A stretch of 64,000 nucleotides of DNA from Gelidibacter pelagius (GTDB lineage: Bacteria > Bacteroidota > Bacteroidia > Flavobacteriales > Flavobacteriaceae). A model generated the notes under the pieces. It did not search any database, was not told where the DNA came from, and was given only the letters and a program-made list of their open reading frames with translations. A program made the translations under genes and the position numbers. Positions 26,688 through 35,071 of the stretch are shown here, in pieces (the stretch's first letter is position 1; each line of letters starts with the position of its first letter). The DNA is taken from assembly GCF_017581925.1 (NCBI RefSeq), contig NZ_JAGEVG010000001.1, positions 326,839 through 390,838 of the forward strand. Reading direction: 5' to 3'.

Positions 26688-27167
26688 ATGGCGTTACACA
26701 AACTACTTGTAGATGATTTTTATGACGCATCCTACTCACTTTTAGCCGTACACTGTAGATTGGAAGATTACAGATTAGCGTATCTTCTCAATAAATATTT
26801 GAACCTGAACCTGAAACGTCAACCTCAAGATTTAGACTACAAGTATTTTGCTGCCTCCTATCCTATTTATGAATGGTTTGATGAAGAGCTTTTTACGACT
26901 TGGAACATGGTGTCAAATGTCTGTAAAAGAGAGGAGGACAGTCTGCAAAGTTCTGGTTCATTGTTTTCAACGAACGAAAAAGTATTGAAAACATATCATT
27001 TATTGCCAGAACTTAAGAATGTGGATTTCTTGATTAAGATCACCAATGATGATCGGTATTTGGACGAAAAACTGATGTTAGATAAAATCCAAGCCATACC
27101 TCGAGTAATAACAACCTACACTATAGATGTAGACCAACTAAGGTCTAGAGATAACTTAATTTTTTGA
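26688..27167 (+). CDS. IPExxxVDY family protein
   Basis: A 159-residue soluble protein that I recognise as the Bacteroidota-restricted IPExxxVDY family, found between rnc and pyk in many flavobacteria. The name motif near the C-terminus is degenerate here (IPRVITTYTIDVDQL). The rest is acidic and aromatic-rich, with YPIYEWFDEE and HLLPELKNVDFLIKI segments. The function is unknown. The gene ends three bases before pyk, so it is co-transcribed with it and could bear on glycolytic control, but this is only inference. Confidence 0.8.
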   Translation: MALHKLLVDDFYDASYSLLAVHCRLEDYRLAYLLNKYLNLNLKRQPQDLDYKYFAASYPIYEWFDEELFTTWNMVSNVCKREEDSLQSSGSLFSTNEKVLKTYHLLPELKNVDFLIKITNDDRYLDEKLMLDKIQAIPRVITTYTIDVDQLRSRDNLIF

Positions 27168-27170
27168 TTA

Positions 27171-28613
27171 ATGCAAAAACGAAAAAAAACAAAAATAGTA
27201 GCGACATTAGGACCAGCTACAAGTACTAAGGCCATATTGAAAGGAATGCTTGAAGAAGGTGTGGATGTCTTTAGAATCAACTTTTCGCATGCCGATTACG
27301 CAGATGTTGAAGAACGTATCAAAATGATTCGTGAACTCAATGAAGAATTTGGATATAATGCCGCCATCTTAGGTGATTTGCAAGGACCTAAATTACGCGT
27401 TGGTGTAATGAAAGGCGAAGTGGTGGTTAATGCAGGCGATGAGATTATTTTTGCTACTGGCAAAAAGTTTATTGGCACGAAAGAGCGGGTCTATATGACT
27501 TACGATAAATTTCCACAAGATGCAAAACCAGGCGAGCGCATATTGCTAGATGATGGCAAATTGATTTTTGAAGTGGTTTCTACAGATAAGAAATCTGAAG
27601 TCAAAGCTCGTGTCATTCAAGGTGGACCGCTAAAGTCGAAGAAAGGCGTTAACCTTCCAAATACCAATATTTCACAACCAGCGCTGACCGAAAAGGATAT
27701 TGAAGATGCCATTTTTGCCATCAAGATGAAAGTGGACTGGATGGCCTTATCTTTTGTGCGCCATGCGGAAGACTTAATGGAACTTGAAGAATTGATCAAG
27801 AAACATAGTGATCATAAAATTCCGATCATTGCTAAAATTGAGAAACCGGAAGCGGTAGAAAATATTGATAAAATTGTTGCCTATTGTGACGGATTGATGG
27901 TAGCACGTGGTGATTTGGGTGTGGAAATTCCGGCAGAGGAAGTTCCTTTAATTCAAAAACAACTGGTTTTAAGAGCAAAACGTGCTCGTATTCCTGTGAT
28001 TATTGCCACGCAAATGATGGAGACTATGATTTCCAGTTTGACTCCAACGCGAGCAGAAGTTAATGACGTTGCCAACTCCGTGATGGATGGCGCTGACGCT
28101 GTGATGCTTTCTGGGGAAACTTCTGTGGGACAATATCCTGTGCAAGTGATCAGACAAATGAGTAATATTATTAAAAGTGTGGAGGACTCACCTTTGATTA
28201 AAGTACCACAATCGCCACCACACATTCGCACCAAGCGTTATATTACAAAATCTATATGTTTTCACGCCGCAAACATGGCCAACGAAATCAATGCGAGAGC
28301 TATTTCTACGCTGACGAATAGTGGCTATACGGCCTTCCAGATTTCAGCATGGCGACCAAGCTCGCATATTTTAGTATTTACATCTAATAGACGTATTTTG
28401 ACTCAACTTAGTATGTTATGGGGTGTTAAAGCTTTTTTCTATGACAAGTTTGTAAGCACCGATGAAACTATTGAAGATGTCAACGCTATAGCGTGTAAGC
28501 AAGGCTATCTTGAAACAGGAGACATGTTGGTGAGTTTAGCCGCAATGCCTATACAGGAAAAAGGCATGGTGAATACCTTAAGAGTTACTGAAATCACCAA
28601 TTGTAATTTTTAG
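27171..28613 (+). CDS. pyk: Pyruvate kinase
   Basis: A 480-residue pyruvate kinase, the usual length. It transfers phosphate from phosphoenolpyruvate to ADP. It begins KIVATLGPATSTKAILKGML, with RINFSHADYADVEERI, the B-domain loop ILGDLQGPKLRVG, the active-site block IPIIAKIEKPEAVENID with the catalytic Lys, VARGDLGVEIPAEEVPLIQK, and MMETMISSLTPTRAEVNDV. The C-terminal domain is present. A strong terminator follows at 28650-28689. Confidence 0.97.
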   Translation: MQKRKKTKIVATLGPATSTKAILKGMLEEGVDVFRINFSHADYADVEERIKMIRELNEEFGYNAAILGDLQGPKLRVGVMKGEVVVNAGDEIIFATGKKFIGTKERVYMTYDKFPQDAKPGERILLDDGKLIFEVVSTDKKSEVKARVIQGGPLKSKKGVNLPNTNISQPALTEKDIEDAIFAIKMKVDWMALSFVRHAEDLMELEELIKKHSDHKIPIIAKIEKPEAVENIDKIVAYCDGLMVARGDLGVEIPAEEVPLIQKQLVLRAKRARIPVIIATQMMETMISSLTPTRAEVNDVANSVMDGADAVMLSGETSVGQYPVQVIRQMSNIIKSVEDSPLIKVPQSPPHIRTKRYITKSICFHAANMANEINARAISTLTNSGYTAFQISAWRPSSHILVFTSNRRILTQLSMLWGVKAFFYDKFVSTDETIEDVNAIACKQGYLETGDMLVSLAAMPIQEKGMVNTLRVTEITNCNF

Positions 28614-28649
28614 ATATCAGAGACCCTTTACAATTAGCTGATAAGCATA

Positions 28650-28689
28650 AAAACCTCAAAAGACTTTCAAAGTCTTTTGAGGTTTTTTT
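28650..28689 (+). terminator. Intrinsic terminator of pyk
   Basis: Long stem AAAACCTCAAAAGACTT / AAGTCTTTTGAGGTTTT followed by T residues, 36 bases past the stop codon. The A-rich left arm makes it potentially bidirectional. Confidence 0.87.
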
Positions 28690-28878
28690 ATTCTCCCTAA
28701 TAGGCTTTATTCTCCTGATGTTCTTGATTGGGATACATGAGCTGATTAAAAAAGATTAAATTTGTAGTAATTTAATTTTTCTTATTCATAAACGCAACCA
28801 ATTGATTGAAAATGCATCTATTATTAAAGTATCACTAAATAGGCTTTGCTGCAAATCAAATCAAACTCTGATGAAAAG

Positions 28879-29271
28879 ATGAAAAAAGCTGTTCTTCTCT
28901 TACTCGTACTTATTGGCTTTAGCTGCGCCAATAACGATGATAGCAGTCAAGGCGCCATTAATTTAAAAGTAGATGGGTGCTTTGACAAGTTTGAAAGTGG
29001 TGCCAAAATATGCTTAGACTCCATTTTCAATGATTCAAGATGCCCAACAGGACTTGATTGCGTTTGGGAAGGTGATGCCGTGGCCGCTTTCACATTGACT
29101 AAAAATAACAAGGTCAATAGCTTTAATTTGCACGCTAATAAGAAATTTCAAAATGACACGATCATTGAAGGAATTGCCATCAAGCTACTTCGAATAACAC
29201 CTTACCCTGTGGCAAATCAACCAATTGATCCCTATGCTTATAGATCTGAAATAAGTGTAGATGAAAATTAA
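28879..29271 (+). CDS. Small lipoprotein of unknown function
   Basis: A 130-residue protein from ATG 28879; the in-frame TTG at 28846 would place a non-signal segment before the signal peptide and is unlikely. Residues 1-18 are a lipoprotein signal (KKAVLLLLVLIGFSC) with the acylated Cys followed by ANNDD. The mature part has three further Cys in DGCFDKFESGAKICLDSIF and SRCPTGLDCVWEGDAVA, a pattern of possible disulfides. I know no function. It is monocistronic and convergent with dinB. Confidence 0.72.
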   Translation: MKKAVLLLLVLIGFSCANNDDSSQGAINLKVDGCFDKFESGAKICLDSIFNDSRCPTGLDCVWEGDAVAAFTLTKNNKVNSFNLHANKKFQNDTIIEGIAIKLLRITPYPVANQPIDPYAYRSEISVDEN

Positions 29272-29289
29272 ACTGAGGATAAACCCAAT

Positions 29290-30399
29290 CTAAAATCCAA
29301 ACTTTAACTGTACGTTCACGGTTTGTTTTATGTTTTTGACAGCTGTAGCCTTGTTGTCTTCAGTATTTAGGTTGGACATTGATATGCCAAGTAATCTTAC
29401 CGAGTTGCTCATTTTTTCTTGATATAATAAATCTTTGGCAGTCTCAAGAATGATCTCTTTGTTGCTCACAAAATATGGTAAGGTTTTACTTCTGGTCTGT
29501 AGTGTGAAATCGCTGTACTTAATTTTTAAAGTGACCGTTTTTCCTGCAACCTTACTATGATCCAAGCGCTTGGCCACTTCTTTGGCAATTTTCTCCAACT
29601 TTTCAAGCATAAAAATTTCACTCGATAAGTTTTCATTGAAGGTTCGTTCGGCAGCTAAGGATTTTCGGATGCGGTTTGGCTTTACAGAGCTATTGTGAAT
29701 CCCTCTAACCAAATAGTAATAGTAACTTCCTGATTTACCAAAATGCTGTTCAAGATATTCTAAGCTTTTTGTTTTTAAATCTTCACCCGTAAAAATACCA
29801 AGTTGGTACATTTTATCGGCAGTTACCTTTCCTACCCCATGAAATTTTTTGATATCCAAAACTTTTATGAAGTCTAAGACATCTTCCGGATTGACCGTTT
29901 TTTGACCGTTGGGCTTGTTGTAATCGCTGGCAATCTTAGCTACAAATTTATTAATGGATATTCCTGCGGAAGCCGTTAGCCCAACTTCCTTAAATATACG
30001 TTCCCTGATTTCTTGGGCAATCAACGAGGCACTTGGATTTCCTTTTTTGTTCTCGGTCACATCCAGGTAAGCTTCGTCCAATGAAAGTGGCTCCACCAAA
30101 TCGGTATAATCATAAAATATGGCTCTTACCTGGTTTGAAATTTCCTTATAGCGATCAAAACGCGGACTTACAAAAATCAATTCCGGACAATTGCGTTTGG
30201 CCTGCATCCCGCTCATGGCGCTTCGAACCCCAAATTTTCGCGCTTCATAACTTGCGGCTGCAACCACCCCTCGTTTCTCACTGCCACCTACGGCCAATGG
30301 TTTACCTTTTAATTCAGGATGGTCCATTTGTTCAACAGAAGCGTAAAAGGCGTCCATATCTACATGAATGATCTTTCTTATTGGTAAATCGTTTGGCAT
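29290..30399 (-). CDS. dinB: DNA polymerase IV
   Basis: A 369-residue Y-family polymerase. It begins with the palm motif IIHVDMDAFYASVEQMDHPE, with SYEARKFGVRSAMSG, and has the second catalytic block LSLDEAYLDVTENKKG. The helix-hairpin-helix region is IKKFHGVGKVTADKMYQLGI, and the little-finger domain includes KTVTLKIKYSDFTLQTRS. It performs error-prone bypass of damaged DNA. It lacks an obvious C-terminal beta-clamp tail beyond the usual end. It is divergent from an NAD(P)-binding protein gene 43 bases away. Confidence 0.95.
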   Translation of the reverse strand: MPNDLPIRKIIHVDMDAFYASVEQMDHPELKGKPLAVGGSEKRGVVAAASYEARKFGVRSAMSGMQAKRNCPELIFVSPRFDRYKEISNQVRAIFYDYTDLVEPLSLDEAYLDVTENKKGNPSASLIAQEIRERIFKEVGLTASAGISINKFVAKIASDYNKPNGQKTVNPEDVLDFIKVLDIKKFHGVGKVTADKMYQLGIFTGEDLKTKSLEYLEQHFGKSGSYYYYLVRGIHNSSVKPNRIRKSLAAERTFNENLSSEIFMLEKLEKIAKEVAKRLDHSKVAGKTVTLKIKYSDFTLQTRSKTLPYFVSNKEIILETAKDLLYQEKMSNSVRLLGISMSNLNTEDNKATAVKNIKQTVNVQLKFGF

Positions 30400-30442
30400 G
30401 GCGTAAATTTATGACATCTAAACGGAACAGAAATTATAAAAG

Positions 30443-31102
30443 ATGGCAAAAACCGCTATTGTTTTGGGTGCGACTGGATTGACAGGAAACATTTTGTTGA
30501 ACATGCTATTGGAAGATGAGCGCTATGGTCACGTGACTGTTTTTGGAAGAAATAGCTGTAATATCAAGCATCCAAAATTAGAAGAATATATTATTGATTT
30601 ATTTGAATTGACGCATTACGGCAATAAGTTTAAGGCGGATGAAGTGTATTGTTGTGTTGGAACTACCAAAGCGAAAACCTCAAATAAGGAGACCTACATT
30701 AAAATTGATTTCGGAATTCCTGTGGCAGCGGCAAGACTCTGTAAAGAAAATGGTATTGAAACCTATGTTGTTATTTCAGCGTTGGGAGCCAAAAAGAAGA
30801 GCAAGATTTTTTACAACAGGACCAAAGGTAAAATGGAAGCAGTCGTATTGGAGCAACAGATCCCTAATACCTATATTTTACAACCTTCATTGATTAGTGG
30901 TAAACGCGAGGAATTTCGATTGGGAGAATCCGTATTCAATGCTATAATGAGTCTATTTAAACCCATGTTTCGTTTTGGTGCGCTAAAACGTTATCAGCCG
31001 ATTGCACCAGAGACGATTGCTAAATGTATGATTTGGTTGACGAATAATAATTATGTATCAGGACGAATAGAATCAGAAAAAATACAGGAATTAGGTGAGT
31101 GA
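30443..31102 (+). CDS. NAD(P)-binding oxidoreductase, atypical SDR
   Basis: A 219-residue Rossmann-fold protein. The N-terminal dinucleotide motif is AIVLGATGLTGNILLNML (GxTGxxG, residues 8-14), followed by VYCCVGTTKAK, a feature of the HIM1/TIP30-like atypical short-chain dehydrogenases. The active-site region has TYVVISALGAKKKSKIFYNR with Ser and Lys. The substrate is unknown. Its last eight bases overlap the start of the CYTH gene, so translation is probably coupled. Confidence 0.85.
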   Translation: MAKTAIVLGATGLTGNILLNMLLEDERYGHVTVFGRNSCNIKHPKLEEYIIDLFELTHYGNKFKADEVYCCVGTTKAKTSNKETYIKIDFGIPVAAARLCKENGIETYVVISALGAKKKSKIFYNRTKGKMEAVVLEQQIPNTYILQPSLISGKREEFRLGESVFNAIMSLFKPMFRFGALKRYQPIAPETIAKCMIWLTNNNYVSGRIESEKIQELGE

Positions 31103-31574
31103 ATTAATTGAAATAGAACGAAAGTTTTTGGTGGTTTCCGACGCTTTCAAATCGGAAGCATTTAGACGAACACGGATAGTTCAAGCCTTTTTAAATTCTG
31201 ATAAAAGTCGGATTGTCCGGGTGAGAATAAGTGGGGAGGAAGGTTTTTTGACCATCAAAGGTGAGCCGTCGGAAGATGGCGTATCACGTTTTGAATGGGA
31301 AAGACAAATTTCCAAATCAGATGCTGAGGCATTGTTGAAGTTATGTGAAGAAGGCTTTATCGATAAGATCAGATATGAGGTCAAATCTGGAGACCATATC
31401 TATGAGGTAGATGAGTTTTTTGGCTCAAATGTGGGGCTGATAGTTGCTGAAATTGAACTCAGTCATGTTTCTGAGAGTTTTTTAAAGCCCAAGTGGTTAG
31501 GAAAAGAAGTTACCGGCCAGCCAAAGTACTTTAACTCCCAATTGCTAAAGAACCCCTATAAAAACTGGTCTTAG
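31095..31574 (+). CDS. CYTH domain protein (class IV adenylate cyclase/thiamine triphosphatase-like)
   Basis: A 159-residue CYTH protein from a GTG start that overlaps the preceding gene. The defining EIERKFLV motif is at residues 6-13. The Arg-rich strands IVRVRISGEEGFLTIKGE, the ERKF and EVDEF (IYEVDEFFG) segments and the Glu-rich LIVAEIELSHV strand form the triphosphate tunnel. Family members hydrolyse tripolyphosphate or thiamine triphosphate or act as CyaB-type cyclases. The short bacterial form here is most like inorganic triphosphatases, but substrate is not certain. Confidence 0.92.
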   Translation: MSELIEIERKFLVVSDAFKSEAFRRTRIVQAFLNSDKSRIVRVRISGEEGFLTIKGEPSEDGVSRFEWERQISKSDAEALLKLCEEGFIDKIRYEVKSGDHIYEVDEFFGSNVGLIVAEIELSHVSESFLKPKWLGKEVTGQPKYFNSQLLKNPYKNWS

Positions 31575-31596
31575 TAATAATTTTATAAAACTGAGA

Positions 31597-32118
31597 ATGA
31601 TGAAAAATATAGTTTGGATGATAGGAGCAATGCTCTTTTTGACGTCCTGCAATGAGAAATACAGAAAAATAGACAAAGATGATGTGACGGTCAGTTCAGA
31701 ACGTTTAGATACGATTATCCCTGAACCCAAGACCCAAACGGAAATTAGGGAGGACTTACTCACCAAGGGCTATCAAATCTTTGATGTTATTGATGAGAAA
31801 ACGAATGATACCATTATCATGCAACAATATTTTGTGGCATTCTTAAAAAGCGGCGGCAATAAAATTCAAAACGAAGAAGAATCCAAACGTTTATTAAAGG
31901 AACATTTAGCGCATTTAAAGAAGATGTACGATTTGGGTTATGCTGATATTTCTGGACCTTTTGGGGATATTGATGAGATCACTGGCATTACCATTTATAA
32001 CGTGCCGACTTTAAAAATGGCGGATAGCCTGGCAAATGCTGACCCTATGGTAAAAGCGGGCAGTTTAGAAATTGAAATGCATCCATGGTGGGCACCTAAA
32101 GGTTATTCTTTGAGATAG
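31597..32118 (+). CDS. YCII-domain lipoprotein
   Basis: A 173-residue protein. Residues 1-18 are a signal peptide with a lipobox (AMLFLTSC, then NEKY). The C-terminal half, from about residue 62 (TIIMQQYFVAFLKSG), is a YCII-type dimeric alpha-beta barrel fold: the segments EHLAHLKKMYDLGYADISGP and GITIYNVPTLKMADSL and the ending IEMHPWWAPKGYSLR fit this. YCII domains are otherwise found in cytoplasmic enzymes, often with unknown catalytic function. The domain here is predicted to be outside the cytoplasm. It is followed by a terminator. Confidence 0.82.
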   Translation: MMKNIVWMIGAMLFLTSCNEKYRKIDKDDVTVSSERLDTIIPEPKTQTEIREDLLTKGYQIFDVIDEKTNDTIIMQQYFVAFLKSGGNKIQNEEESKRLLKEHLAHLKKMYDLGYADISGPFGDIDEITGITIYNVPTLKMADSLANADPMVKAGSLEIEMHPWWAPKGYSLR

Positions 32119-32122
32119 GATC

Positions 32123-32157
32123 AAAAAAACCACTATCGTAAAAACAGTGGTTCTTTT
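32123..32157 (+). terminator. Terminator between the YCII lipoprotein and the heavy-metal-domain lipoprotein
   Basis: Stem AACCACT / AGTGGTT preceded by A residues and followed by CTTTTAAT. It lies between two convergent genes and can act both ways. Confidence 0.65.
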
Positions 32158-32178
32158 AATCTTAAAATTTCAGAAGTC

Positions 32179-32703
32179 CTATGCTTTTTCTTTTTTAGCA
32201 CAGCATGCCATTTTACAGTCGTCTTTACATGCTTTTTTGTTCGCGGAAGCTTGCTCCTCTCCCATGTTTTTATCAGCACAACAGGCCATTTTACAATCAG
32301 CTCCACAGTTATGATCTGTAGAAAATGCATCCACATTTTTCATCTCCTTAACGCTGTAGGTATCTGAAACCGATACAACAGCTTCTTCAAGAGAAGTAGC
32401 GGTTACTTTGGCGTTGTCGTACTCAACCATGGCCAAACGCGTGTCAAAATCGACGGTAGCTGATTTGACACCTTCCATATTTGCGATTTTCTTTTCAATC
32501 ATTTTAGCACAACCCATGGCGCAGGTCATTCCTTCAATACCAAATTCTGCTTTTGCGTAGGTGGCATTAGGATCCAATTGTTTTTCAGAGACTATTTCTG
32601 GTTGCTCCATATCAATCGTTTTTACTTCTGGCTGAGCTTCTTTGCAACTTGCTGAGAAGATTGCCAAGACAGTAAGCAATACTAGTGTTTTGAATGTTTT
32701 CAT
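32179..32703 (-). CDS. Heavy-metal-associated domain lipoprotein with Cys-rich tail
   Basis: A 174-residue protein. The signal MKTFKTLVLLTVLAIFSASC ends in a lipobox Cys at about residue 20. An HMA (MerP/copper chaperone-like) domain covers about residues 50-115, with the metal site FGIEGMTCAMGCAKMIEKKI (CxxxC). The tail, about 130-174, has two similar Cys clusters, HNCGADCKMACCAD and CKDDCKMACCAKKEKA. This is a likely surface or periplasmic metal-binding protein for copper or a similar soft metal. No transporter ATPase is adjacent. The direct repeat of the Cys tail suggests a short internal duplication. Confidence 0.85.
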   Translation of the reverse strand: MKTFKTLVLLTVLAIFSASCKEAQPEVKTIDMEQPEIVSEKQLDPNATYAKAEFGIEGMTCAMGCAKMIEKKIANMEGVKSATVDFDTRLAMVEYDNAKVTATSLEEAVVSVSDTYSVKEMKNVDAFSTDHNCGADCKMACCADKNMGEEQASANKKACKDDCKMACCAKKEKA

Positions 32704-32910
32704 AGTGTATAATAATTAGAACTCCATTTGAGTTAAGGATTTAGATGCTGATAAAAATCAAAATTAAGAAAAGTTCAGGTTTATTTCATGAAAATAAACA
32801 ATTAACTCCTCAGATAGTTAGAAGAGGAAAGATAAACATATTATATGGTATTACTTCAGCCACTGGGTTTTAATGTCCCGAGCTTCTTGATTGCCTTGAG
32901 CATGGAGCAT

Positions 32911-32944
32911 AAAAAAAGTCTGAAGTTCAAAACTTCAGACTTTT
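32911..32944 (-). terminator. Terminator of the M16 protease operon
   Basis: Fourteen-pair stem AAAAGTCTGAAGTT / AACTTCAGACTTTT lying 24 bases past the stop of the downstream M16 gene on the minus strand, with a T-run. Confidence 0.85.
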
Positions 32945-32967
32945 ATATTTATTCTAAAAATGAAATG

Positions 32968-35043
32968 TTAATTGAAATCAGCTTCAGTAACACCTTCATT
33001 AACTCTGTGGTTGGTCACGTTCATTTTGATGACCTGTGGGCCTGTCGTAACAGACATGCTGTAAGGGTACATCATTCCTTTAACTGGCGAGTAATTACCA
33101 AAATCCTCAACCGTAGTAAAGGTCTGTCCTTGTGCTTCTGTTGTTTTTTCAACTCTTACCAAATAACCTGACTCTACTTCGTAATAACGGAACGAATCTT
33201 TGCCATTTAAAGTAACTTTTACTTTATAAGCATCCTTTCCATCAATACCGATCACACTTTCTAAAGATAATGCACTTGGCTCAAAATACAATTCAGGGTA
33301 AATCGAATTCTCAGCTTTTTGGTCTGCAATCTGATCTTCTGTTAGTTCTAACTTGGCACCTTGTTGTTCAATATAACCGGTGGTGCCATTGAATTTTTGC
33401 TTCATGATAACACCCATTCCTTCAATGGACATTTCCAAAGAGGTTTTGTTTGGTGTCATTGCTTTCATTTCACCCACTGGAGAAAAGGGCATACCTTCAA
33501 TGGTGACATTGGCATCAGTCCAAACTGTTTTTACATCTTTTGCCTTGTCCTTGCCTCCAACAGCTTCAAAATAAGAGTCCATCACGGTTTGTGCAGTGAC
33601 TCCAGCAGGAATCGGTTTTGAGAACTTAGGCTTATCAATAGGATTCGCAAAGGCGTCAAAATATAAAATCGGGATGCCCGTTTTTTCTAAGTTTTCTAAC
33701 ACATCGGCACCTTTACCAACAATAATAATACGTGAATTTTCTGGTTTGAAATACTTGTTGGCTACACGATTGACATCATCTGCAGTAACCGCATTTATTT
33801 TCTGCAAGAAAGTCTCGTAAAAATCTTTTGGCAAGTTGTTCAACTTAATGTTTAACGCATAACGGGCAACAGTTTGTGGGTTTTCCAAGGCCAATACAAA
33901 ATCACCTACATATTTTGCTTTTGCGTTTTTAAGCGCTACAGCATCGACCGGTTCTGTTTTAATACGGTTGATTTCCGCCAATGTTTGAACCACCGCGCTA
34001 TCCGTTACTGCGTTTCTGACAGCAGTACTAGTTCTAAAACGACCGATATATTTATCAGCATTTACATTAGATCCTGCACCATAGGTATAGGCATGCTTTT
34101 CGCGTAAGTTCATATTAAGGTAACTATCAAAACCACCACCCAAAATTTTATTGGCAATCAATACGGCGTGGTAATCTGGATCATTCATTTTCAAATTGAT
34201 GTTATTGGTCAATACAATGTTTGATTGTACGGCGTTTGGCATATCCACAAAATTGATTTGTGTGTATTGTGCATTTGGCATGGCATCTGGTACAGTAGAT
34301 TGAATGTCTACAGATTTTGTCCAGTTTCCGAAACGTTTTTCGATTTGAGACTTAATTGTTTTAAAATCTACATCGCCAACAACCACTAAATATGCATGAT
34401 TGGGGTTGAAACTTCCTTCATAAAAACTCTTTACATCTGCAAAGGTGATATTATTGACCGTTTCAGTAGATACAAATTCTCCATAAGGATGATTTACGCC
34501 ATAAGATAAAGCTCCTCCGACACGTGAAGCGACAGCATCAACGCTTTTTTCTTGCGTTTTTAAACCTTCAATGAGTCGTTCTTTCTCTTTTAGAAATTCT
34601 TCCTCAGTCAACAACGGGTGGATGGTAGCATCTGCCATTAATTCTAAAATTCTATCAGAATATTGAATTAATGCACTCGCAGAAGCACTTGAAGATCCAA
34701 AGTTTAAACGCGCACCTAGGAAATCAATTTCTTCATTAAACTCTTCTTTGGAAATAGATGTTGTCCCGTTGCCCATCATGGCGCCAACTATACTGGAAAC
34801 ACCAGCTTTAGCACCTTCTCTTTCTGGCTTGTTGTCAATAGTCAGGTTAAAAGAGACTCTAGGAAGTTTATGGTTTTCAACGACCATCACTTTCATCCCG
34901 TTATTAAGCGTGAATTCTTTAGGTGATTTTAAATCGATTTTCGGAGCAGGTCCTGGTTGCGGTTGTTTTGAACGATCAATTTGTGCATGAGCAGAAAAAG
35001 CCATAAAAAACACCATTAAGAACCCTGATATATATGTTTTCAT
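32968..35043 (-). CDS. M16 peptidase-like protein, non-catalytic type, with C-terminal extension
   Basis: A 691-residue exported protein from ATG 35043 (an in-frame TTG at 35052 adds three residues). Residues 1-20 are a signal peptide ending SAHAQ. Two M16 domains follow (to about residue 455), with AREGAKAGVSSIVGAMMGNG-like sequence where the zinc motif HxxEH should be, so the protease site is missing. The C-terminal 220 residues, from DSYFEAVGGKDKAKDVKTVW, resemble the LolA/LppX-type lipoprotein-carrier fold (VTIEGMPFSPVGEMKAMTPN, then QQGAKLELTEDQ). It lies 28 bases after the catalytic partner gene, so an alpha-beta type complex in the periplasm is likely. Confidence 0.9.
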   Translation of the reverse strand: MKTYISGFLMVFFMAFSAHAQIDRSKQPQPGPAPKIDLKSPKEFTLNNGMKVMVVENHKLPRVSFNLTIDNKPEREGAKAGVSSIVGAMMGNGTTSISKEEFNEEIDFLGARLNFGSSSASASALIQYSDRILELMADATIHPLLTEEEFLKEKERLIEGLKTQEKSVDAVASRVGGALSYGVNHPYGEFVSTETVNNITFADVKSFYEGSFNPNHAYLVVVGDVDFKTIKSQIEKRFGNWTKSVDIQSTVPDAMPNAQYTQINFVDMPNAVQSNIVLTNNINLKMNDPDYHAVLIANKILGGGFDSYLNMNLREKHAYTYGAGSNVNADKYIGRFRTSTAVRNAVTDSAVVQTLAEINRIKTEPVDAVALKNAKAKYVGDFVLALENPQTVARYALNIKLNNLPKDFYETFLQKINAVTADDVNRVANKYFKPENSRIIIVGKGADVLENLEKTGIPILYFDAFANPIDKPKFSKPIPAGVTAQTVMDSYFEAVGGKDKAKDVKTVWTDANVTIEGMPFSPVGEMKAMTPNKTSLEMSIEGMGVIMKQKFNGTTGYIEQQGAKLELTEDQIADQKAENSIYPELYFEPSALSLESVIGIDGKDAYKVKVTLNGKDSFRYYEVESGYLVRVEKTTEAQGQTFTTVEDFGNYSPVKGMMYPYSMSVTTGPQVIKMNVTNHRVNEGVTEADFN

Positions 35044-35071
35044 ATGATACAATGTTTGTTTTAAATTTTAA

